A stretch of DNA of 64,000 bases from Methylorubrum salsuginis (GCF_900114375.1 NZ_FOSV01000025.1:1-64000); one strand, 5' to 3'; shown: positions 44,119 to 53,140, counted from the stretch's first letter. Notes: a model not told the origin generated them from the letters alone. Numbers and translations are program-made.

Positions 44119-44834
44119 TGCGCTGGGAGACCCTCAATGCCTACGTCGATGGGGAACTTGATGCGAAGGACCGGCGCGCGGTCGCGGAGACGCTGGCCCG
44201 CGATCCGGTCCTGGCCGCGCGGGTCGCGACCCTGACCCGGCTGAAGCAGGGGGTGAAACGGGAGGTGAAGGCTGCGGTCGTGCCGCCCCCGCGCGCGCCG
44301 ATGGCCCGCGCCTCCCTCGGATGGGCGTGCGCCGCGGCCCTGGTCGTCCTCGTCGGCACCGGCTGGCTGGCCCCGTCGTCTCGCCCGCCGGCCGACGCCG
44401 CGCGCGCGGCCTTCATGGCCTGGAGTGCGGCGGGCGCACCCGCGAACGCCATGCAGCCCGCGGGCGGCCTGAACGGCTTCCCCCTCGATCTCGGGGCGGC
44501 GGGCTTCCGCTTGGTCTACCTGTCCGAGGGTGACGGTTCGGCTGGCCGGCTTGCCGGTTACGAGGGGCGTCACGGCTGCCGGCTCGCCGTCTGGAGCAGG
44601 CCGTCGCGCGGGCAGGCCGGACTCGAGATCGCGCAAGGGGACCGCGACCTGCGTGTGGCGCGCTGGGACAGCAAGGGGCGCCGCTACGTCCTCCTGTCCG
44701 AGACGGTGCCGGCCGAGCGCTTCGCCCTGCTGGCCGAGGCGGCCGTGCTCCTCACCGAACCGACCAAGACGGACCGCCTGCGGCTCGCCCTGGACCGGGC
44801 CACCGGCCTCTCTGAACGCCCCTGCACCGGCTGA
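44115..44834 (+). CDS. Membrane anti-sigma factor
   Basis: 239 residues. The cytoplasmic part NAYVDGELDAKDRRAVAETLA is an anti-sigma helix bundle without the HxxxCxxC zinc site. A single membrane span follows (WACAAALVVLVGTGWLAPSS) and then a periplasmic domain ending DRLRLALDRATGLS. It should hold the sigma factor until a periplasmic signal frees it. Coupled to the sigma gene by ATGA. Confidence 0.78.
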   Translation: MMRWETLNAYVDGELDAKDRRAVAETLARDPVLAARVATLTRLKQGVKREVKAAVVPPPRAPMARASLGWACAAALVVLVGTGWLAPSSRPPADAARAAFMAWSAAGAPANAMQPAGGLNGFPLDLGAAGFRLVYLSEGDGSAGRLAGYEGRHGCRLAVWSRPSRGQAGLEIAQGDRDLRVARWDSKGRRYVLLSETVPAERFALLAEAAVLLTEPTKTDRLRLALDRATGLSERPCTG

Positions 44835-44957
44835 CCGGCGCGGGCCGCGGAATTTATTTCGACCCGCCGCGAATAGACCGGGGGCGACGTGCGTCTCCTC
44901 CTCCGCACGTCGCGGGCCCGGTCGCCGGAGTCACGCGCGAAACCGGGGAGGAATCGG

Positions 44958-46169
44958 ATGCTCGACAGACGCGATCTCATCAGGCGGGCGGGTCTCACCG
45001 CCCTGGCGGGCCTCGGCGGCGGCAGCTTCGCGTCGTTGCGGGCACTCGCGGGCGACACCACCACGCTGCCCTTCGGCAACGGCGAGCGGCCCCTGGTGGC
45101 CTATCCGGGCAAGCGCCCGCTGCTCCAGATGACCGCGCGCCCGCCGCAACTGGAGACCCCGTTCTCGGTGTTCGACGAGGGCGCCATCACGCCCAACGAC
45201 GCGTTCTTCGTGCGCTACCACCTCGCCGACATCCCGACCGAGATCGACCCCGAGACCTACCGGGTTGCGATCAAGGGCCATGTCGAGAAGGAGGTCTCGC
45301 TCTCGCTCGCCGACCTGAAGGCGATGCCGACGACCGAGATCGTCGCGGTCAATCAGTGCTCGGGCAACTCTCGCGGCTTCTTCGAACCGCGCATGGCCGG
45401 CGGGCAGCTCGCCAACGGGGCGATGGGCTGCGCCCGATGGACCGGCGTGCCGCTGAAGGCGGTGCTCGACAAGGCCGGGGTGAAGGCGGGCGCCGTCGAG
45501 GTCGCCTTCACCGGCCTTGACGGCCCGGTGATCCCGGAGACGCCGGACTTCGCCAAGTCGCTCAAGCTCGACCACGCCCGCGACGGGCAGGTGATGCTCG
45601 CCTGGGGCATGAACGGGCAGGATCTGCCCTGGCTCAACGGCTATCCCCTGCGCCTCGTCGTGCCAGGATTCTACGGCACCTACTGGGTCAAGCACCTGGA
45701 GAGCATCAGCGTGCTCGACAAATCCTTCGACGGCTTCTGGATGCAGAAGGCCTATCGCATCCCCGACAACGACTGCGCCTGCACGCAACCCGGCAAGGCG
45801 GCGGACAAGACCGTGCCGATCAACCGCTTCACCGTGCGCTCCTTTCTCACCAACCTGACCGACGGGGCGGACGTGAAGGCCGGGCGCACGCCCTTGCGCG
45901 GCATCGCCTTCGATGGTGGCTCGGGAATCAAGTCGGTGGCGGTCTCGACCGACGACGGCAAGACCTGGGCGGAAGCGCGGCTCGGGCAGGATCTCGGCCC
46001 CTACGCCTTCCGGCCCTGGACCCTCGACGCGGAGCTGTCGCAGGGGGCGCACGCGATCCGGGTGCGGGCAACCGCCAACGACGGGGCGAGCCAGCCGATG
46101 GAGCCGCGCTGGAACCCGGCCGGGTACCTGCGCAACGTGGTCGAGACCACCCGCGTGCGCGCGGCCTGA
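44958..46169 (+). CDS. sorA: Sulfite dehydrogenase molybdopterin subunit (SorA)
   Basis: 403 residues from ATG 44958 with GGGGAGGAA ahead. A twin-arginine signal, RRDLIRRAGLTALAG, directs export of the folded protein. The sulfite-oxidase fold follows: AITPNDAFFVRYHLADIP, VNQCSGNSRGFF with the molybdenum-ligand Cys, LDHARDGQVMLAWGMNG and VPGFYGTYWVKHLE; the C-terminal dimerisation domain includes GIAFDGGSGIKSV. It oxidises sulfite to sulfate in the periplasm, passing electrons to the cytochrome encoded next. Confidence 0.88.
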   Translation: MLDRRDLIRRAGLTALAGLGGGSFASLRALAGDTTTLPFGNGERPLVAYPGKRPLLQMTARPPQLETPFSVFDEGAITPNDAFFVRYHLADIPTEIDPETYRVAIKGHVEKEVSLSLADLKAMPTTEIVAVNQCSGNSRGFFEPRMAGGQLANGAMGCARWTGVPLKAVLDKAGVKAGAVEVAFTGLDGPVIPETPDFAKSLKLDHARDGQVMLAWGMNGQDLPWLNGYPLRLVVPGFYGTYWVKHLESISVLDKSFDGFWMQKAYRIPDNDCACTQPGKAADKTVPINRFTVRSFLTNLTDGADVKAGRTPLRGIAFDGGSGIKSVAVSTDDGKTWAEARLGQDLGPYAFRPWTLDAELSQGAHAIRVRATANDGASQPMEPRWNPAGYLRNVVETTRVRAA

Positions 46170-46182
46170 GGGAGTGACGACG

Positions 46183-46503
46183 ATGACCCGCACCACCCTC
46201 GCCCTGACGGCGGCGCTTGCCCTCGCCACCGGCGCGGCCCTCGCCGCCCCGAAATCCTACGCGGTGCCGGAGCCGACCGCGGAGCTGCGGGCGCCGAAGG
46301 CCGGCACGCACGCGGAGGGCTTCGAGGCGGCCCAGGCGAACTGCCTCGTCTGCCATTCGGTGGACTACATCGCGATGCAGCCGCCCGGCAAAGGCGCGGC
46401 CTTCTGGGAGTCCGAGGTGACCAAGATGGTCAAGGTCTACCACGCGCCGATCGACGCGGCGCAGGCCAAGGCCATCGCCGCCTACCTCGCCGACACCTAC
46501 TGA
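46183..46503 (+). CDS. sorB: Sulfite dehydrogenase cytochrome c subunit (SorB)
   Basis: 106 residues with a signal peptide (TRTTLALTAALALATG...ALA) and one haem site: CLVCHS preceded by AQAN, with the axial Met probably in YIAMQPPG or KMVKVYH. Position and size match SorB of SorAB, the electron acceptor of SorA. GAGGGAG lies just before the ATG, 13 bp after SorA. Ends at a strong hairpin. Confidence 0.85.
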   Translation: MTRTTLALTAALALATGAALAAPKSYAVPEPTAELRAPKAGTHAEGFEAAQANCLVCHSVDYIAMQPPGKGAAFWESEVTKMVKVYHAPIDAAQAKAIAAYLADTY

Positions 46504-46519
46504 GGCGCGGCTGGAAACA

Positions 46520-46543
46520 GGGGGCGGTCCGGCGACCGCCCCC
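46520..46543. terminator. Strong bidirectional hairpin
   Basis: GGGGGCGGTC and GACCGCCCCC, ten perfect pairs around loop CGGC, between the convergent sorB and beta-propeller genes. Confidence 0.75.
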
Positions 46544-46552
46544 CTCGTCCCG

Positions 46553-47995
46553 TCAGCGCGGTGCCTGCGTCTGGACCGTCGCGCCGGTCTCGCCGGGCTT
46601 GCCCTCGACGATGACGAGGCTTCGCCGCGCGGCCTCGTTCGCGTTCTGCGTCACCTGCCGGATCGGGCCCACGGCGTTGACGATGGCCGCGCCCGCCGGG
46701 TTCGTCATGAAGGCGGCCAGCGGCTCCAGCGGCCCGGCGCCCTTCGGATCGGCCGAGAGGGCCAGCACGTAGGGCTTCTTCGGCGTGAGGCCCGTCACCG
46801 CCGCCTGCAGGGTCTGCAACACGCCCTGGTCGAACAGCGTGACCTGCGTGGCCGCCTTGCCATCCGGCCCGGCCAGCGTCAGCGTGCTCGACTGGCCCGC
46901 CGCGCCCAGCGGCTGGAGGTTCGGCGCACCCGCTCCCTCCGACACCGCGTCCGGGACGTAGGCCACCCCCTGCGGCCCCTGGCCGATCGGGATGGTGGCG
47001 ATCACCGCGTTGCTGCCGGTGTCGATCACCGCGACCGCGTCGGCATTCTCCAGGCCGACATAGATCCGCGAACCATCGCCCGAGGGCCAGAGGCCGTGCG
47101 GGAGCGCGCCGGTGGGAATCGTCGCGACCTGCGAGAAGTCGTCGGTGCGGAACACCTTCACTTGGTTCAGGCCGCCGATCGTCACGTAGGCGAACTGCCC
47201 GGCCTTCGTGCGCGCGATGTTGACGTGGTTGGTGATCGGTCCGGTCTCGATGGTCTTGAGCGCCTTGAACGGCGGCGTGGCCTCGAACACCTGGACGCGG
47301 CCGACGTCCTTGAGGGTGAACCACACCTGCTTGCCGTCGGGCGTCGCCGCGATGTCGGGGCAGAACGGGCTCTCCTGCTTGATCCGCCCGACGATCTCGC
47401 GGCTCTTCACGTCGATGGCGACCGTCTCGGGGCTGAAGCTGGAGCAGACGTAGCCGTAACGCCCGTCGGGCGAGAAGATCGTCATGCCGGGCCCGTTTGG
47501 CACCGTGATCCGGCCCGTCTCCTTGCCGGTCCCCGCGTCGAGGATCGCGACGTAGTCCTCGCCGCGCACGCTGACCCAGACCTCGCGCCCATCCGGCGTG
47601 AAGAACGCCTCGTGCGGCGAGCGGCCGACATAGGTTGTGCGGCGCACAGTGTTGGTGGCGGTGTCGATGAAGCTGACCGAGTTCGAGCCGATCGAGACGG
47701 CGAGCAGGGTCTTGCGGTCGGGCGAGAAGCCCATGCCGTGGACCAGGAGCTGGCCGCGATAGAGCGGGCTCAGGTTCGCGGGCGTCGTGTCGCCGAGACG
47801 GATCACGCCTAGGAGCGTATTGGCGGCTGGGTCGATCACCGAGACCGTGTTGGAGAACTGGTCCGAGGTGTAGAACCGGTCGCGGGGGCCGACCGGCACG
47901 TCCGGCGCCGAGGCGGGCCCCGGCGCCTGGCCCGCAAGCGCGGTCCCGCCGAGGAGGGCGAGCAGCAGGGTCGCCGGAATGAGGTGTCGCATCAT
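46553..47995 (-). CDS. Secreted YVTN-type beta-propeller protein
   Basis: 480 residues with a signal peptide (LIPATLLLALLGGTALAG). At least six YVTN-like repeats are visible: SNTVSVIDPAANTLLG, NSVSFIDTATNTVRR, DYVAILDAGTGKETG, ETVAIDVKSREIVG, QVKVFRTDDFSQVA and DAVAVIDTGSNAVIA. It is a periplasmic seven-blade propeller followed by an unassigned C-terminal domain of about 120 residues. Such proteins often sit beside c-type cytochrome systems; no ligand is known. Confidence 0.82.
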   Translation of the reverse strand: MMRHLIPATLLLALLGGTALAGQAPGPASAPDVPVGPRDRFYTSDQFSNTVSVIDPAANTLLGVIRLGDTTPANLSPLYRGQLLVHGMGFSPDRKTLLAVSIGSNSVSFIDTATNTVRRTTYVGRSPHEAFFTPDGREVWVSVRGEDYVAILDAGTGKETGRITVPNGPGMTIFSPDGRYGYVCSSFSPETVAIDVKSREIVGRIKQESPFCPDIAATPDGKQVWFTLKDVGRVQVFEATPPFKALKTIETGPITNHVNIARTKAGQFAYVTIGGLNQVKVFRTDDFSQVATIPTGALPHGLWPSGDGSRIYVGLENADAVAVIDTGSNAVIATIPIGQGPQGVAYVPDAVSEGAGAPNLQPLGAAGQSSTLTLAGPDGKAATQVTLFDQGVLQTLQAAVTGLTPKKPYVLALSADPKGAGPLEPLAAFMTNPAGAAIVNAVGPIRQVTQNANEAARRSLVIVEGKPGETGATVQTQAPR

Positions 47996-48041
47996 GAAGG
48001 TCTCTTCGCGCTGATGGTCGGGACGGGGGACGGCGATCCGC

Positions 48042-48440
48042 TCAGTGGTGGTGGCGGGCCGGCGGCTGCGTCGGTGGGGTCTGCGCGACCGGTCGCTCGG
48101 CGAGGGCGCGGCGCATGACCTCGATCTCCTGCGCCTGCTCGACGACGATGCCCTGCGCGAGCCGACGCAGGACCGGGTCGCGGCCGTATGCGAGTTCGGC
48201 CTTCGCCATCTCGATCGCGCCCTGATGGTGCGGGATCATCATGGCGGCGAAATCCCGGTCGGGGTCACCGGACGGCGACACCGCCATGTCCGCGTGCATC
48301 CGCGCCATCGATTGGGCCATCATCGCATCGAAGCCGCCGGGGGCGGTCTCCGCATGCCCGGCGCGCATCATCATGCCGCCGCCCAGGACACCCCCGGCCA
48401 TGAACAAGGTGATGAGGATCGCCGTCGGTGCTCCGCGCAT
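48042..48440 (-). CDS. DUF305 (ferritin-like) exported protein
   Basis: 132 residues. N-terminal hydrophobic signal anchor with glycine-rich LGGGMMMRAG. The core DRDFAAMMIPHHQGAIEMAKAEL carries the DUF305 HHQ metal-binding signature. His-rich C terminus (PARHHH). Members are exported and often linked to copper or metal stress. Located 46 bp downstream of nothing on its strand; it is divergent from the second sigma gene. Confidence 0.82.
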   Translation of the reverse strand: MRGAPTAILITLFMAGGVLGGGMMMRAGHAETAPGGFDAMMAQSMARMHADMAVSPSGDPDRDFAAMMIPHHQGAIEMAKAELAYGRDPVLRRLAQGIVVEQAQEIEVMRRALAERPVAQTPPTQPPARHHH

Positions 48441-48584
48441 GGTCTCTCCCGCAGTGTCGAGGTCACGCGGGGAGAGATGCCGGCCGGGCCGGGATATTCC
48501 CCGGCGCTCCCGGTCAAGCGGTCACGGATGCGTGATCGGCTCGCCGGGGCCAAGCTTGGAATAGTTCGGGCAATTCCGGCATCT

Positions 48585-48597
48585 CTGTTCCGAACAG
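48585..48597. promoter_or_regulatory. Palindrome upstream of the second sigma gene
   Basis: CTGTTC-C-GAACAG, perfect six-base arms, 41 bases before the TTG start at 48638 and within the divergent DUF305/sigma promoter region. Could be an operator for an unknown regulator. Confidence 0.4.
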
Positions 48598-48637
48598 CGG
48601 CACGGGCATCGCCGTAGCCGCGATCCGGAGACCACCC

Positions 48638-49147
48638 TTGGACGACCTCGCCGTCCTGATCGAACCGCAGATTCCGGCCCTGCGGCGCTACGCGACCGCG
48701 CTGCTGCGGCAGCGCGAAGCAGCCGACGACCTCGTCCAGGACACGCTGGAACGGGCGATCCGCGCCTGGCCGCAGCGCCGCGAGGGCGATCTGCGGGCGT
48801 GGCTGTTCGCGATCCTGCGCAACCGCTACCTCGAAGGCGTGCGCCGCCGCCGGGGCATCGAGGTCGGCCCGGAGGCGCTGATGGAGATCGCGGAGGTCGG
48901 GGTCGATCCCGAGGCGGCCGTGGGCGCGCGGGACGTGCTCGACGGGATCGCCGCGCTTCCCGAGGAGCAGCGGTCCGTCCTGCTCCTCGTCGCGGTCGAG
49001 GACATGTCCTATGCCGAGGTCGCCGCCGTGCTCGCGATCCCCGTCGGCACGGTGATGTCGCGCCTCAGCCGGGCGCGCGGCCGGTTGCGCGCCTTCCTCG
49101 ACCGGGCTCCCACGATCGTCACCGGGCATCTGCGGAGGGTGAAATGA
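48638..49147 (+). CDS. ECF-family RNA polymerase sigma factor, second copy
   Basis: 169 residues from TTG 48638, with CGGAG about eight bases upstream. Region 2: PALRRYATALLRQREAADDL and DLRAWLFAILRNRYLEGVRR. Region 4: IAALPEEQRSVLLLVAVED, SYAEVAAVLAIPVGTVMSRL. Similar in type to the ECF factor at 43630 but clearly diverged. Stop overlaps the anti-sigma gene (ATGA). Confidence 0.87.
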   Translation: MDDLAVLIEPQIPALRRYATALLRQREAADDLVQDTLERAIRAWPQRREGDLRAWLFAILRNRYLEGVRRRRGIEVGPEALMEIAEVGVDPEAAVGARDVLDGIAALPEEQRSVLLLVAVEDMSYAEVAAVLAIPVGTVMSRLSRARGRLRAFLDRAPTIVTGHLRRVK

Positions 49148-49941
49148 CCGCGTCCGACCCGCGTCCCGTCGGCGAGGACGACCTGCACGCCTTTGTGGAC
49201 GGACGGCTCGATCCGGGCCGCCGCGCCCGCGTCGAGGCGTGGCTCGCCGCGCATCCGGAGGCAGCCGCCCGGGTCGCCGCCGACCGGGAGGTGCGGGAAC
49301 GCCTGCGGGCGCGCCTCGCGCCCGTGGCGGACGAGCCGATCCCCGCCCGCCTGCGCATCGCGAACCTCGCAGGCTCGCGCCGGATGCGCCTCCCGCGTCG
49401 GTGGCCGAGCGCGGCGGCGGCGGCGCTCCTGCTCGCCCTCGGCGGCGCGGCCGGGTGGGCCGGGCGCGGCGCCGTGCCGGGCCCGGGCGCCCACGCCGAA
49501 CCGATGACGCAGGCGGCCGTCTCCGCCTTCCGCACCTACGTGGTCGAGGCCGCCCATCCGGTCGAGGTCCGCGCCGACGGCTCGACCGACCTCGTGCGAT
49601 GGCTCAGCGCGCGCCTGGGCCGGCCCGTCACCGTGCCGGACCTGCGGGCGCAGGGATTCCGGCTCATGGGCGGGCGCCTGCTCCCCGCCGGAGACGAGCC
49701 GGCGGCGATGCTGATGTACGACGACGACCGGGGCACCCGCCTGACCCTGTACAGCCGGGCCGGGCCGACCGGCGGGCGCGGCGTGTTCCGCTACGCCCGC
49801 GCCGACGACGTGGCCGCCTTCTCGTGGATCGATGCCGGGATGTCCTACGTGGTGACGGCCCGCACGGACGAGGCGCGGCTGCTCCGGGTCGCCGAGGCGG
49901 TCGATGCGCAGGTCTCGGGCAAGCGCGAAGTCGCGCGGTGA
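49144..49941 (+). CDS. Membrane anti-sigma factor, second copy
   Basis: 265 residues. DLHAFVDGRLDPGRRARVEAWL gives the sigma-binding helices without a zinc motif. A membrane span follows (AAAAALLLALGGAAGWAG) and a periplasmic domain containing FRLMGGRLLPAGDEPAAMLMY and FSWIDAGMSYVVTA. It has the same architecture as the anti-sigma at 44115, so the two sigma/anti-sigma pairs are probably duplicates with different signals. Confidence 0.78.
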   Translation: MTASDPRPVGEDDLHAFVDGRLDPGRRARVEAWLAAHPEAAARVAADREVRERLRARLAPVADEPIPARLRIANLAGSRRMRLPRRWPSAAAAALLLALGGAAGWAGRGAVPGPGAHAEPMTQAAVSAFRTYVVEAAHPVEVRADGSTDLVRWLSARLGRPVTVPDLRAQGFRLMGGRLLPAGDEPAAMLMYDDDRGTRLTLYSRAGPTGGRGVFRYARADDVAAFSWIDAGMSYVVTARTDEARLLRVAEAVDAQVSGKREVAR

Positions 49942-50002
49942 TGCTCGTATCCGAACCCTGCCGGACCACGCCGGCCAAGGCCCCCGCCGAGCACGAGACG
50001 CC

Positions 50003-50887
50003 ATGACCCTCGACCAGTTGCGCATCTTCGTGGCGGTCGCCGAGCGCCAGCACGTCACGCGGGCGGCCGAGGCGCTGAACCTCGTCCAGTCGGCGGTCAG
50101 CGCCGCCATCAGCGCACTGGAGACTCGGCACGCCGTCAAGTTGTTCCACCGGGTCGGCCGGGGCATCGAACTGACCGAAGCGGGCGGCGTCTTTCTCAGC
50201 GAGGCTCGCGCGGTGCTCGCCCGCGCCCAGGCGGCCGAACAGGTGCTCGCGGACCTCAGCGGCTTGCGGCGCGGCACGCTGTCCATCCAGGCGAGCCAGA
50301 CCATCGCCAGCCACTGGCTCCCCCGGCACCTCGTCGCCTTTCGGGCGGCCTATCCCGACATCGTCCTGCGGCTCGGCATCGGCAACACCGCCGAAGCCGC
50401 CGAGGCGGTCCGAGCCGGGACGGCGGAACTCGCCTTCGTGGAGGGCCCGATCGAGGACGGCAGCCTCGCGAGCACTCCGGTCGCCGAGGACCGGCTGATC
50501 CTCGTCATCGCGCCTGATCACCCGTTGGCCGCACGCGCGCGGTCGGGACGATCCGACCTCGCTTCAGTCTCCTGGGTGCTGCGCGAACCCGGATCGGGCA
50601 CGCGCTCCGCCTTCGAGGCGGCGATCGTCGCGCTGGGCATCGCACCGGACGCACTCACGGTTGCCCTCGAACTGCCGTCGAACGAGGCTGTCCTCGCCGC
50701 CGTCGTGGCGGGGGCCGGGGCGAGCGTTCTATCCGAAGCGGTGGTCGGACCCTCTCTGCGAACCGGAGCGCTCGTCGCCGTGCCCTTCGCTCTGCCGACG
50801 CGAACCTTCCGGGTCCTGCGCCACAAGGAGCGCTACCGCAGTCGCGCCGCCGACGCCTTGCTCGACCTGATCCGTGCCGCCCCCTGA
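50003..50887 (+). CDS. LysR-family transcriptional regulator (CysB/CbbR-like)
   Basis: 294 residues. Winged helix-turn-helix: LDQLRIFVAVAERQHVTRAA, LNLVQSAVSAAISALE, FHRVGRGIELTEAG. The effector domain has two lobes with LSIQASQTIASHWLPRHLVA, VAEDRLILVIAPDHPLA and GAGASVLSEAVV. It resembles the YeiE/CysL/CbbR group that senses sulfite, cysteine intermediates or phosphoglycolate. Located at the edge of the sulfite genes; probable regulator of them, though it is convergent with the enzyme gene at 50902. Confidence 0.85.
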   Translation: MTLDQLRIFVAVAERQHVTRAAEALNLVQSAVSAAISALETRHAVKLFHRVGRGIELTEAGGVFLSEARAVLARAQAAEQVLADLSGLRRGTLSIQASQTIASHWLPRHLVAFRAAYPDIVLRLGIGNTAEAAEAVRAGTAELAFVEGPIEDGSLASTPVAEDRLILVIAPDHPLAARARSGRSDLASVSWVLREPGSGTRSAFEAAIVALGIAPDALTVALELPSNEAVLAAVVAGAGASVLSEAVVGPSLRTGALVAVPFALPTRTFRVLRHKERYRSRAADALLDLIRAAP

Positions 50888-50898
50888 CGGGGGGCGGC
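50876..50898. terminator. Hairpin spanning the LysR stop codon
   Basis: GCCGCCCCC pairs with GGGGGCGGC (one extra G in the right arm) around TGAC, between the LysR and the convergent oxidase gene, which are only 14 bases apart. Confidence 0.6.
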
Positions 50899-50901
50899 CC
50901 T

Positions 50902-51993
50902 TCAGGCGACCTCGACCCACACACGGTGCCAGGAGGCGCTGAGGTAGCCCTTGAAGTTCCACGTCTCGTCCGGCCGCGCCGGCTGGGTCTGCCCGGCGCT
51001 GTCCCAGGCGCGCACCACGAGGTCGCGCTCGCCGGACGGAAGGTCCAGCACGATCTCCCAGAACGTCCAGGCGAAGGGAGCGCCGGCCTCGTGTTCCAGC
51101 GTAGCTTGATGCCAGGACCGACCGCCATCGCCCGAGACATCGACGCGCACGATCGCCCGATCTCCCGCGATGGCGTACCCGCGAATGGTGGTCTCGCCCG
51201 CCTTGAGCCGGGCTCCGCGCGCGGGCTCGCAGATCGCGGCGTTAAGCGGCATCGTTTCGATGGTGTGGCCTTTCGCGGGATTGGCGGTCTCGGCCGTCAC
51301 GTCCGGCGGGAACAGCTTGTAGTCGTCGGCTTGCATCGGGTTGGTCGAGGGATGGTCCTGCACCGTGATGCGCTTCAGCCATTTCGGGCTGCGCACGCCC
51401 GCGAAGCCCGGCACGACGGCCCGCACGGGGAAGCCGTGCTCGGGCAACAGCGATGCCCCGTTCATCGCGAAGGCCAGCAGTGTCTCGCCGGCGACCGCCT
51501 TGGCGAGCGGGATCGAGACGCCGTAGGGCCGTCCCTCCACCACATCTTGGCTCTCGAAGGCCACATGGAGGTCCGAGTGGAGGTTCGCTCCTGGCGCTAC
51601 GCCCGCCGCACGCAGGACGTCGCCGAGGCGGACGCCGGTCCAGTCCGCCGTCCCGATGGCGCCGCCGTCCCAAGGATCGCCCGAGACTGGGGCGACCGCC
51701 CGCATATCGGCGCGGCGGTTGCCGGCGCACTGCATCGTGGCCGTGACGGTCGCCTCGGGAAAACGCGCGCGCAGATCCGCCAGCGACAGATCGAGGGGAC
51801 CGACATGCGCGCCATCGACGGACAGGCGCCATGCGGCGGCGTCGATCTCCGGCAGGTCGCCGTGGGAGCGGACGTAGAAGTCTTCCGCAGGGGTCCGGTA
51901 ACGGGCCCGCAGGCGGGTCAGCGGTGGCTCGGCATTGTAGGGGCGCTCCCCATGAACGATCAGGCGCGCCATACGCTCGGTCAAGCTCGACAT
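50902..51993 (-). CDS. Second sulfite-oxidase-family molybdopterin enzyme
   Basis: 363 residues with the sulfite-oxidase fold but no Tat or signal peptide, so cytoplasmic. TPAEDFYVRSHGDLPEID, VTATMQCAGNRR with the candidate molybdenum-ligand Cys, VRAVVPGFAGVRSPKWLKRI and the C-terminal dimer domain with VDVSGDGGRSWHQ and WNFKGYLSASWHRV are all clear. It resembles eukaryotic-type or YedY-unrelated sulfite oxidases; the electron acceptor is unknown since no cytochrome gene is adjacent. Downstream of the exporter gene on the same strand. Confidence 0.85.
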   Translation of the reverse strand: MSSLTERMARLIVHGERPYNAEPPLTRLRARYRTPAEDFYVRSHGDLPEIDAAAWRLSVDGAHVGPLDLSLADLRARFPEATVTATMQCAGNRRADMRAVAPVSGDPWDGGAIGTADWTGVRLGDVLRAAGVAPGANLHSDLHVAFESQDVVEGRPYGVSIPLAKAVAGETLLAFAMNGASLLPEHGFPVRAVVPGFAGVRSPKWLKRITVQDHPSTNPMQADDYKLFPPDVTAETANPAKGHTIETMPLNAAICEPARGARLKAGETTIRGYAIAGDRAIVRVDVSGDGGRSWHQATLEHEAGAPFAWTFWEIVLDLPSGERDLVVRAWDSAGQTQPARPDETWNFKGYLSASWHRVWVEVA

Positions 51994-52057
51994 GGGTGTC
52001 TCTATCGCAGAAGGTCGGACTCCAACGCGCTCATACGCGCCGGGTGGCAGGCCTATT

Positions 52058-53140
52058 TCAGGCGATGCCGAGCAGGCGGATCAGCCCGAGGCTCACGGCC
52101 GTCAGGGCGGCGAGCGAAGCGACTACCGCCAGGGTGACGCGTGGTCCCGCCTTGGCGACGCTGCGCACGTCGACGCCGAGGCCGAGGGCCGCCATCGACA
52201 CGATGGTCAGCGCGTTCGCCGCCGCGGCCATGGGGTGCAAAGCCGCTTCGGGAACGAGCTCCGCGGAGCGAAGACCCGTCAAGGCCAGGAAGGCGAGGAT
52301 GAACCACGGCACCAGCCGGTGCAGCGGCATCCGGCCCGAGGCGGGGCGCTCGCCGGCCGTGCGGTGCGGTACGGTCACGCCCGTCCCCGCGCGCAGCCAG
52401 CTAATCCCGAGCGAGAGAGCCAGGACCACTGGCCCAAGCATCAGCACGCGGACCAGCTTGACCAGGGTGCCGACTTGGACGCTGAGGGCGGCCACCGGGG
52501 CGGTTGCGGCGAGAACCTGCGGCACGGCGTAGACCGTGAGCCCCGCGAGCACACCGTACTGCATCGGTGAGAGTCCGAGCAGCGGCACGAGCAGCGGCAA
52601 CCCGAGAACGACGAGAACGCCGAGCACGGCGGTGAAGGCGATGGAAGAGGCGACGTCCTCGCCGTCCGCGTCGATCACCGGGGCCGCCGCCGCGATCGCC
52701 GAGTTTCCACAGATCGAGTTGCCGCAGGCGACGAGGATGGCCAGGCGCGGGGTCAACCCGAGAACTCGGCCGATGCCGTAGCTCGCCGCAATGGCGAGGG
52801 CCACCACCACCGCGATGCCGACGAGGAGCCCCGGCCCGGCCGCGAGCAGCGTCCCGAGGCTGAGCGAGGCGCCGAGCAGGACGACGGCGATTTCCAGGAC
52901 GGTCTTGGCGCCGAACGCGATACCGCGAGCGAAGCGCCGACCAGGGTTCCAGGCCGTGCGGACGGCCGTGCCCAGCACGATGGAGAGGACCAGAGCCTCC
53001 AGCCACGCACGGCCGAAGATATGCTTCTCGACCATCTCCAGCCCGAGGGCGGCGCCCGTCACCGCGAGGCAAAGGCTCAGGCCGGGCAGGATGGAAGACA
53101 GAGCAAGCGCGCGTGATCGGAGAAAGGCTGCTGCGGGCAT
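52058..53140 (-). CDS. yeiH: YeiH/UPF0324-family membrane protein, putative sulfite/sulfate exporter
   Basis: About 360 residues from ATG 53140. Ten or so membrane spans. The signature ILVACGNSICGNSAIAAAAP is the family hallmark, together with WLEALVLSIVLGTAVRTAW. YeiH-type proteins are associated with LysR regulator YeiE and with export of sulfonate- or sulfite-derived anions. The frame extends upstream to 53443 without matching text. It is 64 bp upstream of the cytoplasmic sulfite oxidase on the same strand and thus probably in one operon with it. Confidence 0.85.
   Translation of the reverse strand: MPAAAFLRSRALALSSILPGLSLCLAVTGAALGLEMVEKHIFGRAWLEALVLSIVLGTAVRTAWNPGRRFARGIAFGAKTVLEIAVVLLGASLSLGTLLAAGPGLLVGIAVVVALAIAASYGIGRVLGLTPRLAILVACGNSICGNSAIAAAAPVIDADGEDVASSIAFTAVLGVLVVLGLPLLVPLLGLSPMQYGVLAGLTVYAVPQVLAATAPVAALSVQVGTLVKLVRVLMLGPVVLALSLGISWLRAGTGVTVPHRTAGERPASGRMPLHRLVPWFILAFLALTGLRSAELVPEAALHPMAAAANALTIVSMAALGLGVDVRSVAKAGPRVTLAVVASLAALTAVSLGLIRLLGIA

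Noticed and set aside
44931..46229. 432-residue minus frame opposite sorA
   Set aside because: Antisense to SorA with its catalytic motifs; His/Arg/Leu/Val-rich shadow.
50926..52137. 403-residue plus frame opposite the second sulfite oxidase
   Set aside because: Shadow of the conserved minus-strand gene.
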